NCBI RefSeq assembly: GCF_014695585.1
Contig: NZ_JACJON010000036.1
Coordinates: 147,944 to 211,943 of the forward strand
Origin: Microcoleus sp. FACHB-831
GTDB lineage: Bacteria > Cyanobacteriota > Cyanobacteriia > Cyanobacteriales > FACHB-T130
Reading direction: 5' to 3'
DNA length: 64,000 bases
This document shows, piece by piece, positions 16,525-24,750 of the stretch; the first letter of the stretch is position 1, and each line of letters begins with the position of its first letter. The notes under the pieces were generated by a model. It was given only the letters and a program-made list of their open reading frames with translations, did not search any database and was not told where the DNA came from. A program made the translations under genes and the position numbers.

Positions 16525-16898
16525 GGTGCTGTCTCCTGATGGAAACTCAGAGCCGTTTTTAGCGCTTGTAGTATTTCTGGGGGTTGGGAGGGCTTGTTGA
16601 TAACGGCGATCGCTCCTAGTTCTAAGCATTGTTGACGAGTACTTTGTTGGATGTCTGCCGTTATCACCACTATCGGTATTTTCGACCCCTCATCCTGCAA
16701 GGTTTTAAGCACATCCAAACCGTCCACTTCTGGCATTAAGAGGTCTAAAAAGATACAGTCTGGGTTGTGCGTGCGAACCATTTCCAGACCTTCACGGCCA
16801 TTGGTTGCCTGCAATATTGTGTGACCGTCGTTTTCCAAAACTTTGCTCATCATCCGGCGGCTTAACCAGGCATCTTCTACAACTAGAATTAAAGCCAC
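16521..16898 (-). CDS. CheY-like single-domain response regulator
   Basis: A 125-residue receiver domain without an output domain. Acidic pocket Glu8/Asp9, phosphoacceptor Asp52 (FLDLLMPEVDG), Thr80 (VVITAD) and Lys102 (INKPSQPPE) are all in place. It would be phosphorylated by an unlinked histidine kinase and dephosphorylated by the CheC protein encoded next in the operon, with which it overlaps by 4 bp. ATG at 16898 follows a GGGAGAAGAAG stretch. First gene of the operon. Confidence 0.93.
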   Translation of the reverse strand: MALILVVEDAWLSRRMMSKVLENDGHTILQATNGREGLEMVRTHNPDCIFLDLLMPEVDGLDVLKTLQDEGSKIPIVVITADIQQSTRQQCLELGAIAVINKPSQPPEILQALKTALSFHQETAP

Positions 16899-17231
16899 TT
16901 CTTCTTCTCCCTTAAGTCTTTAAAGCCGACCAAGCATGCATTAGAGCATTTAACAACTGGCGAGACAGTCACTATTTTCATTAAAATTAACATTCAACTT
17001 GTCTTAAATATAAGCCAAGTAAATGATGTTTTGTAAATTCTGCTTTAATAAAGGTCTAACTTATTAATACTACTTAATTTAGCAGAAAATACTTTTAAAT
17101 GCTTCAGTCAAATTTATTATTTTTTTACTACAAATGGCGCTTTCTGTATAAAAGCATTCTAGCTCTGATTCTTGCTTTAATATCAGGGCATACCGCGAAT
17201 CAGCGATCGCATTCAGCCGAACCGAGTAATT
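16899..17231. other. Promoter region of the response-regulator operon
   Basis: About 330 bp, strongly AT-rich (A/T runs around 17100-17130). It lies upstream of the minus-strand signalling operon and downstream of the glycosylase gene on the same strand. No gene, repeat or clear terminator is seen. Confidence 0.4.
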
Positions 17232-17939
17232 CTATGAGTTTTCGGTGAATATTTCCGCAAGGCGCTGCTGAAGCAGCTGGGGAAATTGTGCATAGTACTG
17301 TTGATTTAGAGGCGAAGGGTGGGGCAGTGGCAAAAGATTTATTACCCGTTGATGCAAGTTTCCTTGGTTATCTTTTGTTGGCAGCGTAACCTGAATACTG
17401 GAAGTATAGCGATCGCTTCTTTCAAAAAATTTTTTTAACTCCCCTTTAGCAGCATATGGGGCAAACCAATTAAATGCTTCATTCCCCAGAGTGATAATTT
17501 TATCGCCTTGCCAGTGTATTATCAGCAACCGCTCTAGGAAGGGACGAAATCGTTTTTTTACCGCCTCAGTGTATGCTTTGTTACCGGGTGGTTTGTAAGG
17601 TACTGTGTTGGTAAGTAGAACGTGTTCAAGAACAACTTGCAAATCGGTATTTTTAGTAGGTTCTTCGCCAGCGATCGCCCTATATAAACCCCGGCGCACG
17701 AGTATCCCCGCTGCACCGTAAAGTGGCTGACGTGCGTGTACTTCATCTTTTCCCAAATCTCTTGCAAAAAAGCACAATTTGCTTTCTAAATTGCCTGCAT
17801 AGAGAATTGGCTGACTTGGCTGCAAACCCGCCGCCAAATAAACTGGTTCATCAACAGGAAATGCAGCACTTTCAGCTTCCTGTTGGATCTCGGCAATTAA
17901 TTCTATCCCTGATAGGGATTTAGGGTTATTGTCAGTCAT
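17232..17939 (-). CDS. Uracil-DNA glycosylase family protein
   Basis: A 235-residue protein of the UDG superfamily. FARDLGKDEVHARQPLYGAA at about 58-77 fits the water-activating motif region of the short-form glycosylases, TNTVPYKPPGNKAY follows as in that group, and GDKIITLGNEAFNWF is the core strand before the DNA-binding loop. The final His motif is in LLPLPHPSPLN. It probably excises damaged bases such as uracil from DNA; the exact subfamily and activity cannot be fixed by eye. ATG at 17939. No close partner genes. Confidence 0.82.
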   Translation of the reverse strand: MTDNNPKSLSGIELIAEIQQEAESAAFPVDEPVYLAAGLQPSQPILYAGNLESKLCFFARDLGKDEVHARQPLYGAAGILVRRGLYRAIAGEEPTKNTDLQVVLEHVLLTNTVPYKPPGNKAYTEAVKKRFRPFLERLLIIHWQGDKIITLGNEAFNWFAPYAAKGELKKFFERSDRYTSSIQVTLPTKDNQGNLHQRVINLLPLPHPSPLNQQYYAQFPQLLQQRLAEIFTENS

Positions 17940-18127
17940 GTATATTTAGAAGATGCTGCCTTTTAAATTATACCAAAGTTTGCACCAATTTTCAGATAAG
18001 CGATCGCGCCTTATCGTTAAGTTAAGTCATTTTAACTCGGCAATATTCCATCCCCTATAAACTCTAGATATCCTTGCCCTTTAAAAACATACAGACTTTT
18101 AGCAGTACGACGAATTTGGATATACCC

Positions 18128-19699
18128 ATGATAGAAACTACAATTGGCGAAGAAGCAATTAAGCAAAATCTGGAACAATTTCTGCTCGTACTTTCAGTTT
18201 CCTTGAGCGTAGCGACTCTATCGCAGGTTTTCAGTTGGTTGCGCCAAATTCCCTACACCTTGCTACTGGTAATTGCCGGGTTGTTTCTGGCGTTTGTGGA
18301 TGTGCGGCTGGTGAATCTATCGCCAGAATTAATACTTGAGATTTTTTTGCCGCCGCTTTTGTTTGAAGCCGCCTGGAATATCCGCTGGAAAGAACTGAAG
18401 CGGGATTTGCTACCAGTCAGTTTGTTTGCCATCGTTGGCGTCATCATTTCCGTTGTTGGCATTGCTTTCCCCCTCAACCTGGCGACTGGACTTCCTTTGG
18501 CAACTGCACTACTTGTGGGTGCTTGCTTATCTGCAACCGATCCCGTTTCTGTAGTGGCGTTGTTCCGCGAACTTGGCGCTGGCAAACGCCTCACAATGTT
18601 GATGGAAGGAGAGAGTTTATTTAATGATGGCGTGGCAGTAGTAGCCTTTACTCTGCTAGTAGGAACCCCGTTAGGAACCCAAGCCTTATCGCTTCCAGCT
18701 ACGATTGCGGGTTTCTTAACGTTTGTCGGCATTGGCATTGGAGTTGGCAGCCTAATTGGTTTTGGCATTTCCTACCTTACTCAACGCTTCGATTTGCCTT
18801 TAGTAGAGCAATCACTAACTCTAGTTTCAGCTTACGGCACTTATTTAATAACAGAGGAATTGGGAGGTTCCGGTGTAATTGGCGTTGTCACAGTAGGCGT
18901 TATTTTGGGTAATTTTGGTTCTCGTATCGGCATGAACCCGCGCACGCGGCTACTGGTTTCTGAATTTTGGGATTTTTTGGCATTTTTTGTTAATTCAATT
19001 GTCTTTCTATTGATTGGCGACCAAATCAACTATGGGCGTTTAGAGCAAAATTTTGGGTTGATTGGCGTGACAATTGCAACAGTGCTTGCGACGCGAGCCG
19101 TTGCCATTTATGGATTGGGTGGATTGAGCAATTGGTTGTTTAAGTCCGAGATTGGCTTGCGAGAGCAGACGGTACTTTGGTGGGGCGGATTAAGAGGTTC
19201 TGTCTCGATTGCTTTGGCTCTAAGCGTACCAGCTATGCTCTCAGGGCGAGAGGAAATTATTGACATAGTATTTGGCGTTGTCTTGTTTACTCTGTTAGTT
19301 CAAGGTTTAACTACTCGGCTATTTTTAGAAAAACTGGGGCTAATAAAGGACCAGCCGTTCCGCCAGGAATATTCTGAAGCAATTGCCCGCCGTACCGCCC
19401 TAAAGCGGGTGCTGAAATATCTATTAGAAGTTGTTAAGGAAGAAGAAATAAATACAGAGTTTTACCGCTACGAAAGAGAGTTGGTGCAAGGACAACTCAA
19501 GAGTGTTGAGGAGGAAATTCAGCAGATGCAAAATATACATCCTGAACTCCGGACTTTGGAAATGGAACAATTGCGAGAAAAACTATTAGATATTGAAGCA
19601 GACACTTACGCAGAATTTATCAGATCTGGGCGTTTGGATAATCGGCTTTCGCCTATGTTGCAGGAAATTTTAGCGGAAGCAACCGAGGATGAACTATGA
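18128..19699 (+). CDS. Sodium/proton antiporter, NhaP/CPA1 type
   Basis: A 523-residue inner-membrane protein with about 12 membrane helices (about 20-405) and a cytoplasmic tail of about 115 residues rich in Glu/Lys/Gln. CPA1 signatures are present: SATDPVSVVALFRELG (the ND/TD-P helix) and MEGESLFNDGVAVV, with the conserved acidic residues for ion exchange. It exchanges Na+ or K+ for H+ and helps with pH and salt homeostasis. The ATG at 18128 (MIETTIGEEAI) is preferred to an upstream TTG. It converges with the FHA gene; a small hairpin lies between them. Confidence 0.92.
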   Translation: MIETTIGEEAIKQNLEQFLLVLSVSLSVATLSQVFSWLRQIPYTLLLVIAGLFLAFVDVRLVNLSPELILEIFLPPLLFEAAWNIRWKELKRDLLPVSLFAIVGVIISVVGIAFPLNLATGLPLATALLVGACLSATDPVSVVALFRELGAGKRLTMLMEGESLFNDGVAVVAFTLLVGTPLGTQALSLPATIAGFLTFVGIGIGVGSLIGFGISYLTQRFDLPLVEQSLTLVSAYGTYLITEELGGSGVIGVVTVGVILGNFGSRIGMNPRTRLLVSEFWDFLAFFVNSIVFLLIGDQINYGRLEQNFGLIGVTIATVLATRAVAIYGLGGLSNWLFKSEIGLREQTVLWWGGLRGSVSIALALSVPAMLSGREEIIDIVFGVVLFTLLVQGLTTRLFLEKLGLIKDQPFRQEYSEAIARRTALKRVLKYLLEVVKEEEINTEFYRYERELVQGQLKSVEEEIQQMQNIHPELRTLEMEQLREKLLDIEADTYAEFIRSGRLDNRLSPMLQEILAEATEDEL

Positions 19700-19746
19700 A
19701 CGGCTTTATGCTAAGGCAGAAGACGGTTAGCCCCTGAGAAAATAGG

Positions 19747-19769
19747 CGAGCTATAGCCCTATAGCTTGC
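19747..19769. terminator. Short hairpin between antiporter and FHA genes
   Basis: CGAGCTATAG and CTATAGCTTG form a 10-bp imperfect stem with a very short loop, 48 bp past the antiporter stop. A T-rich stretch (TACTTTCTATG) follows on the plus strand. It probably serves the convergent gene pair as a terminator. Confidence 0.4.
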
Positions 19770-19794
19770 GTACTTTCTATGCGTATCAATAAGT

Positions 19795-21213
19795 TTAATT
19801 TGCCTGTCCTTTTCCTGATTGTTCTTGTTGTTTAACTTCGGTTGGCGCTTGCGGGCCTTTTCCAGGCAACCAAGGTGATTCGCCCAACTGTGAAGCTGGT
19901 TCTTTTCCGGGCAACCAAGGTGACTCCCCCAACTGTGAAGGCGGTTCTTTTCCAGGCAACCAAGGTGAATAGGTTGACTTTGACCCTTTTTCTAATTGCT
20001 GCTGTTGCGATTCGGCTGAATTTGCTGGTTGTGTAACTTCAGGCTGCTGTGTTGGTTCAAGTAGCTTTGCCTCCTCTTTAATTTCAGGCTGCTGTGGTGT
20101 TGGCAGTTCCAGTTGAGTTAGGGGTTCGATTGGAAGCACCGGTTGGGCTGTCGGTGACGGTGCTTGTGATGGGGTTGAGGGCCGATCTTTTAGGGCAGCT
20201 TCTTGCAACTGCTTTAGTTCAGCTTCCAACTGCTGTTGTTTTTTAGCCTGTGCTTGTCGTTGTATTTCGGCTTCCACCAAGTTTTTGATTTCAGCGTCTT
20301 GCTGTTGCTGTTTTTCAGGTTCTAGCAGACCTATTTGTTTGCCCAGCGCCTGACGTTGTTTTTCAGCTTTTAGCTTGTCTTCTATTTCAGTTTTTAGCTG
20401 TCGTGCTAGTTCAGCTTCTAGTTTCTGTTTGTTTTCAACTTCTAGTTTTAGTTGTTGTTCGGCTGCGATCGCATCAGCTTTCTTTGGATCTGGTATCGAA
20501 CTATTACTAAATCCTGGTTGTGCCGATCGCTTTGTTGCTGTATCTCTTGGACTTAAATTCGACTGTCCCGATGGCGTTAGTGTTGGAGTAGCTTTTGGTT
20601 TTAAATTCTTAGCTTCTAGCTGCGATCGCTGCCAGCCTTCACCAGCTACTAAACTTACTACAGTGGCAATACCTAACCCTATCAATAGCACTGAGCTATG
20701 AGAGCCTTGCTTATCGCGATAATAGCTTGTACGCGCATAAACCTCTGGCTTGGCAGGAATTTCTTCCTCCTGCGTGGGTAGGGTATATACGGGCGCGATA
20801 TCTAGAATCTTTTTTGGTTCTACTGGTTCTTGAGGCGTGGCTTCCTTTGGTTGCGTTTCTTCCCCTACCTGCGGCGACTGCTTGATTCGCATGGCTGTCA
20901 CCTTCATCTCGGTTTGCCCAAACTGCAAACTGCTGCCTTTTGCGATCGCCACTTCATCAGTTTCTAGGCGTTCTCCATCGAAAACTATAGCGTTGCTCTC
21001 GCTCAAACAACGTAAATAAAAACTACCCTGCTCTCGATCAAAGAATATCTCTGCTTGCAGATCCGATACCGTCGAATCGGACAAAACAATATCGCACAGT
21101 TCTGGATCGCGTCCAATACGGATGGTTCCAGACGTTTTACTGGATTGTCCCTCGCGGATCGTCTGCGTCCTCAGATCCTTATTCTCTAACCAATATAAAG
21201 TCAACTCATTCAT
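19795..21213 (-). CDS. FHA-domain membrane protein with Gln-rich coiled coil and C-terminal repeats
   Basis: A 472-residue protein. An FHA domain (about 15-105, with GRDPELCDIVLSD) binds phosphothreonine. A membrane segment lies at about 175-192 (VLLIGLGIATVVSLVAG), then a long Glu/Gln/Lys coiled coil (about 245-345) and a Pro/Gln-rich region. The C-terminus has three copies of SPWLPGKEP spaced by SQLGE (about 420-460). It probably docks a phosphorylated protein at the membrane; the repeats may bind a partner. The FHA fold is confident; the rest is unassigned. ATG at 21213. Confidence 0.8.
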   Translation of the reverse strand: MNELTLYWLENKDLRTQTIREGQSSKTSGTIRIGRDPELCDIVLSDSTVSDLQAEIFFDREQGSFYLRCLSESNAIVFDGERLETDEVAIAKGSSLQFGQTEMKVTAMRIKQSPQVGEETQPKEATPQEPVEPKKILDIAPVYTLPTQEEEIPAKPEVYARTSYYRDKQGSHSSVLLIGLGIATVVSLVAGEGWQRSQLEAKNLKPKATPTLTPSGQSNLSPRDTATKRSAQPGFSNSSIPDPKKADAIAAEQQLKLEVENKQKLEAELARQLKTEIEDKLKAEKQRQALGKQIGLLEPEKQQQQDAEIKNLVEAEIQRQAQAKKQQQLEAELKQLQEAALKDRPSTPSQAPSPTAQPVLPIEPLTQLELPTPQQPEIKEEAKLLEPTQQPEVTQPANSAESQQQQLEKGSKSTYSPWLPGKEPPSQLGESPWLPGKEPASQLGESPWLPGKGPQAPTEVKQQEQSGKGQAN

Positions 21214-21268
21214 TACTTTATACCTGGATGAAATTAGCTCTTAAATCCAAAAACCACGCTTATCCCGT

Positions 21269-22774
21269 TTAACTATCCAATAATTTCGCCGTTTCTTGAG
21301 GCGTCACCAAAGTATTAGCACACAGAATACCAGAAGCAGCAACAGCAGGAACGCCAATTCCAGGCATAGTGCTATCACCTACTCTATACAATCCAGGGAT
21401 GGGCGTATGCGTCCCTGGAAACATACCTTTTCCCGCTACGATGGCAGGGCCATAAGTTCCGTGATGTCGGCGCAAATAATAAGCATGAGTCAAGGGCGTA
21501 CCAATAAGTTCCAGGACAATGCGATCGCGGATGTCTGGAATTATACGCTCTAAGGCATCAAATAGAGATTGCGATCGCTCTTTCTTCCTCTGAATATAAC
21601 TATCATCTCGCAGCCATCCCTCATAAGGTTCGAGCGTATAAGCGTGAACTACATGATGTCCCGGTGGCGCTAAATTTGCATCCCACACAGTTGGGATAGA
21701 GATCATGCAAGTATTCCCCGGTTCCGCAATATCCTTATCCGCATCGCGGACAACAACATGATGACCAGTAAGATTTTCCAGCCCTTCAGCCCGGATGCCT
21801 AAGTGTAAATGCATGAAGCTATCTACCGCAGGCGTTGCTAAAGATTGTTGGCGATAGGATTGGGGTAAATCTTCTTCGCGCAACAACTTAGTATAGGTAT
21901 CCCAGATACTTGCATTAGAAATAACGCACGGCGCGTTGATAATTTCTCCATTCTTCAACCGCACGCCCGTTGCTTTGCCAGATTCCACTAGAATTTGCTC
22001 AACATGAGCATTCAACCGTAACTCACCACCCCAACGCTTTAACCCCCGCACCAAGGCATCAACAATTGCGCCACTCCCCCCAACAGGATATTCCACCCCA
22101 GCGCGGCTACGTTCGCCCAACATAAATGCAACTTCAGGGGCAATTGTTCCGTGCGCTTTTAGCCCAGAAAGCAAAAAGCATTCTAAGTCAATTAAACGCC
22201 TTACCCAAGGATCTCGCACCTCCCGATCCATCACATCTCCTACAGAACCTTGGATAATGCCTAGTTGGGGTAACATTTTTAAGACTGAAGGCAGATAGCG
22301 CCCCAATATGACAGGAATTAACTGCCAATCTGCCCTCAAAGCAATAGTGGGAATACCCCGGAGAGATTCATAAAGAGGTAATAAGCGTTGCTCAAATCGC
22401 TCCAGTTCCCTTGCACCCCCGGGCGTAATTTGTGCAACTGTTTGCCGATAGCGGCTAGCGTCGCTGTAAACGGGAAAGGTTCCTTCTGGGAAGTGGTAAT
22501 GTCCCAAGGGATCGTAACGAACTGCTTGGAGAGATTCTCCTAAAACTTCCAGCACTTGTTGTAGCGGGTTCAGACCGCTACCCTGACTTAAACCGCAATA
22601 GAAAGAGGGGCCAGAATCGAAGTGAAACCCGCCACGAGAAAAGGTGTGAGCAGCACCGCCAGCGATCGCGTGACTTTCGCACACCAACACTCGCTTACCA
22701 TACCGAGCAAGTAAGGCAGCGGCTGTTAAACCACCTATTCCACTGCCAATCGCGATCGCATCAAAACTTTTCAT
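21269..22774 (-). CDS. FAD-dependent carotenoid isomerase/desaturase-like oxidoreductase
   Basis: A 501-residue flavoprotein of the CrtI/CrtISO family. The N-terminus has the dinucleotide-binding motif (AIGSGIGGLTAAALLARYG) ending at Glu (VCESHAIAGGAAHTFSRGG). The C-terminus has the family motif GLYRVGDSTMPGIGVPAVAAS. The sequence resembles cyanobacterial CrtH (prolycopene isomerase) and its paralogs; which one it is cannot be decided without a tree. It would act on membrane-borne carotenoids. ATG at 22774. A heptamer repeat directly precedes the start codon. Confidence 0.85.
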   Translation of the reverse strand: MKSFDAIAIGSGIGGLTAAALLARYGKRVLVCESHAIAGGAAHTFSRGGFHFDSGPSFYCGLSQGSGLNPLQQVLEVLGESLQAVRYDPLGHYHFPEGTFPVYSDASRYRQTVAQITPGGARELERFEQRLLPLYESLRGIPTIALRADWQLIPVILGRYLPSVLKMLPQLGIIQGSVGDVMDREVRDPWVRRLIDLECFLLSGLKAHGTIAPEVAFMLGERSRAGVEYPVGGSGAIVDALVRGLKRWGGELRLNAHVEQILVESGKATGVRLKNGEIINAPCVISNASIWDTYTKLLREEDLPQSYRQQSLATPAVDSFMHLHLGIRAEGLENLTGHHVVVRDADKDIAEPGNTCMISIPTVWDANLAPPGHHVVHAYTLEPYEGWLRDDSYIQRKKERSQSLFDALERIIPDIRDRIVLELIGTPLTHAYYLRRHHGTYGPAIVAGKGMFPGTHTPIPGLYRVGDSTMPGIGVPAVAASGILCANTLVTPQETAKLLDS

Positions 22775-22813
22775 TGCTCGTTGCTCATTGTTGATGGTTC
22801 ATTGCTCGTGGCG
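22772..22813. repeat. Heptamer repeats at the start of the oxidoreductase gene
   Basis: Seven-base units CATTGCT, CGTTGCT, CATTGTT, GATGGTT, CATTGCT and CGTGGCG follow one another, beginning with the complement of the start codon. They fill the space between the oxidoreductase and pentapeptide genes, both on the minus strand. Confidence 0.5.
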
Positions 22814-22825
22814 ATTAACCCTTAA

Positions 22826-23530
22826 CTACTTTTGCTGAGTTTCCGGTATTCCTGTAGGCACGTTTCCGTTGTTTCTATTTTCTCGGGGTTCCCCACGTCT
22901 GGGTGGCGTTTTCTGGCTGGGAACAACTCTAGATCCGCCCGATTCACGTCCATCGGGCGTGCCGCTGCCTGGTGGTGGCGTGAAAGGGCCTCGCGTCGTT
23001 GCCGCTCCTGGGAGATCGAAGGGCAGACCTGTTGCACCTGTCAAATTGGCACCAAGTAAATTTGCACCGTTCAGGTTAGCGCTACTCAGGTTAACGCCAA
23101 CCAAGTTAGCACCATCTAGCTCGCTGTTAGTTAGATTGACATTCATCAGCGTGGCAGCGACAAGATTGGCATATCTCAAATCGGCACTAATTAAATTAGC
23201 ATTGCTCAGGTTCGCCTCAATCAGGTTTGCTCCCATGAGAATTGAGCGACTCATTTGAGCATTGCTCAAGTCAACTCCAACCAAGTTAGCGCTCATCAAA
23301 TTGGCACGCTCCAAAATAGCATTGCTCAGGTTTGCGCCAATCAGGTTAGCTCCTTGCAAGTCGGCATCGCTCAGGTTAGCTCCCTTTAAGTCGGCACCGC
23401 TAAGATCGCACTTTGGACATTTATTTGTTTCTTGTAACTGTTTTACGTGGGCAGGATTTTCGGCAGTCGCAGGCGTTGCTAGATACAGTGGCGCTAGCAG
23501 TAGAGCAAAAAATAGAATTTTTACTTTCAT
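22826..23530 (-). CDS. Secreted pentapeptide-repeat protein
   Basis: A 234-residue protein. Signal peptide (MKVKILFFALLLAPLYLATPATA), then a two-Cys stretch (NKCPKCDLS at about 36-44), then about 25 pentapeptide repeats of the A(N/D)LxX type (about 44-165) that would form a right-handed quadrilateral beta helix. The last 65 residues are a Pro/Gly/Arg-rich disordered tail (GPFTPPPGSGTPDGRESGG). Location would be the periplasm or thylakoid lumen; the function of such proteins in cyanobacteria is mostly unknown. ATG at 23530. Confidence 0.85.
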   Translation of the reverse strand: MKVKILFFALLLAPLYLATPATAENPAHVKQLQETNKCPKCDLSGADLKGANLSDADLQGANLIGANLSNAILERANLMSANLVGVDLSNAQMSRSILMGANLIEANLSNANLISADLRYANLVAATLMNVNLTNSELDGANLVGVNLSSANLNGANLLGANLTGATGLPFDLPGAATTRGPFTPPPGSGTPDGRESGGSRVVPSQKTPPRRGEPRENRNNGNVPTGIPETQQK

Positions 23531-23624
23531 TCGATCTAGTAAATGCCTAGCCTAGCGTAGCCTAAGACACCGCATTCGTCCTGCGTAGCTGTGAAAGGGC
23601 TAAAAAAGCGATCGCGTAGCTTTG

Positions 23625-24683
23625 TTACTGCTGAATTCGTCTAAGGAGTTCAACTGCTTTTTGATAACTATCTGTCTGCTGCTGTGAAGAGAAAAGTCTG
23701 GCAGCAGTTCGCAAATCTTCAATTGCTGCATCGCGGTTTCCTTCTTCGTAGCGGAGTAGTCCTCTATTGCCATAAGCTCTAGCAAAGTCGGGATCGAGAC
23801 GAACTACTTGAGTGTAATCGGCGATCGCTCCTTTTTTATTGCCCTGGAGGTGGTAGGCAATAGCTCTGTTGTAATAAGCTCCTGGCTGGTTGGCAGCGAT
23901 TTCGATTGCTCGATCGTAATCGGCGATCGCTCCTTTAATATCTCCCAACTGGCGACGCGCTACTCCTCGGTTTTCGTAGGCTACAGCCATCTTGGAATCG
24001 ATGCGTATAGCTTGGGTAAAGTCAGCAATGGCTTGTTGAGATAGCCCCCAATTTATGAGGGTACGTCCCCGATTCACGTATGCGCTGGCGTAGTCTGGCT
24101 TGAGACGAATCGCCTCGGTGTAGTCCTCAACGGCTCCTTTATTATCGAGCAGGCGATCGCGCATGGCACCGCGATTGTAGTAAATGCTGGGGTCGGTTGC
24201 GTTGAGTTTAATTGCCTGGGTGTAATCTGCAAGCGCTTCCTTATTTTTTTCCAACTCAGCGTAGACAAGCGCCCGATTTAGGTAAGAAGCAACATCTTTG
24301 TTATTCAGTTTTATTGACTGAGTATAGTCTGCGATCGCGCCTTGACTATCCTTGTTTCGGTAACGCGCCAGTCCCCGGTTATAGTATGCTTCTGCCATTT
24401 TGGGCTGCAAGCGAATTGCCCCGGTAAAATCAGCGACGGCGGCGGTGTATTCTCCTACCTTAAACTTATTCGCCCCTTGGTTTAATAAGTCTGTCGCGCT
24501 CAATTGAGCTATTAAATTTTTTTGATTTCTTGAATCCTCAATTGCTTTTGTAGAGACGCGAGCGATCCCGTCTTCCTGTTCTTCAGAATTATTGAAAGCG
24601 CTTGCAGTTCCAATCTGACCTAAAACAGCCAAAACCAAAGCTGAGGAAATATAGCCGACTTTTATCAGTAGGTAGTGTTTCAT
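23625..24683 (-). CDS. Secreted TPR protein
   Basis: A 352-residue protein with an N-terminal signal peptide (MKHYLLIKVGYISSALVLAV, cleavage near GTASA) and about eight tetratricopeptide repeats (about 66-335), each with the pattern A-x-Y-x-N-R-G and AIADYTQAI. Helical TPR stacks bind other proteins. No catalytic domain is present. It lies downstream of ribBA on the same strand, 68 bp after its stop, separated by a heptamer-repeat hairpin, so it may have its own promoter. ATG at 24683. Confidence 0.88.
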   Translation of the reverse strand: MKHYLLIKVGYISSALVLAVLGQIGTASAFNNSEEQEDGIARVSTKAIEDSRNQKNLIAQLSATDLLNQGANKFKVGEYTAAVADFTGAIRLQPKMAEAYYNRGLARYRNKDSQGAIADYTQSIKLNNKDVASYLNRALVYAELEKNKEALADYTQAIKLNATDPSIYYNRGAMRDRLLDNKGAVEDYTEAIRLKPDYASAYVNRGRTLINWGLSQQAIADFTQAIRIDSKMAVAYENRGVARRQLGDIKGAIADYDRAIEIAANQPGAYYNRAIAYHLQGNKKGAIADYTQVVRLDPDFARAYGNRGLLRYEEGNRDAAIEDLRTAARLFSSQQQTDSYQKAVELLRRIQQ

Positions 24684-24743
24684 AGTTTATCGTTCATCGT
24701 TCATTGTTCATGGCTCATCGGTCAATGAACCATGAACTACCAA
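24681..24743. repeat. Heptamer-repeat hairpin between TPR and ribBA genes
   Basis: At least nine 7-nt units can be read in a row (CATAGTT, TATCGTT, CATCGTT, CATTGTT, CATGGCT, CATCGGT, CAATGAA, CCATGAA, CTACCAA). The CATTGTTCATGG and CAATGAACCATGAAC parts pair, giving a hairpin that may end ribBA transcripts. Confidence 0.6.
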
Positions 24744-24750
24744 TTATCAA

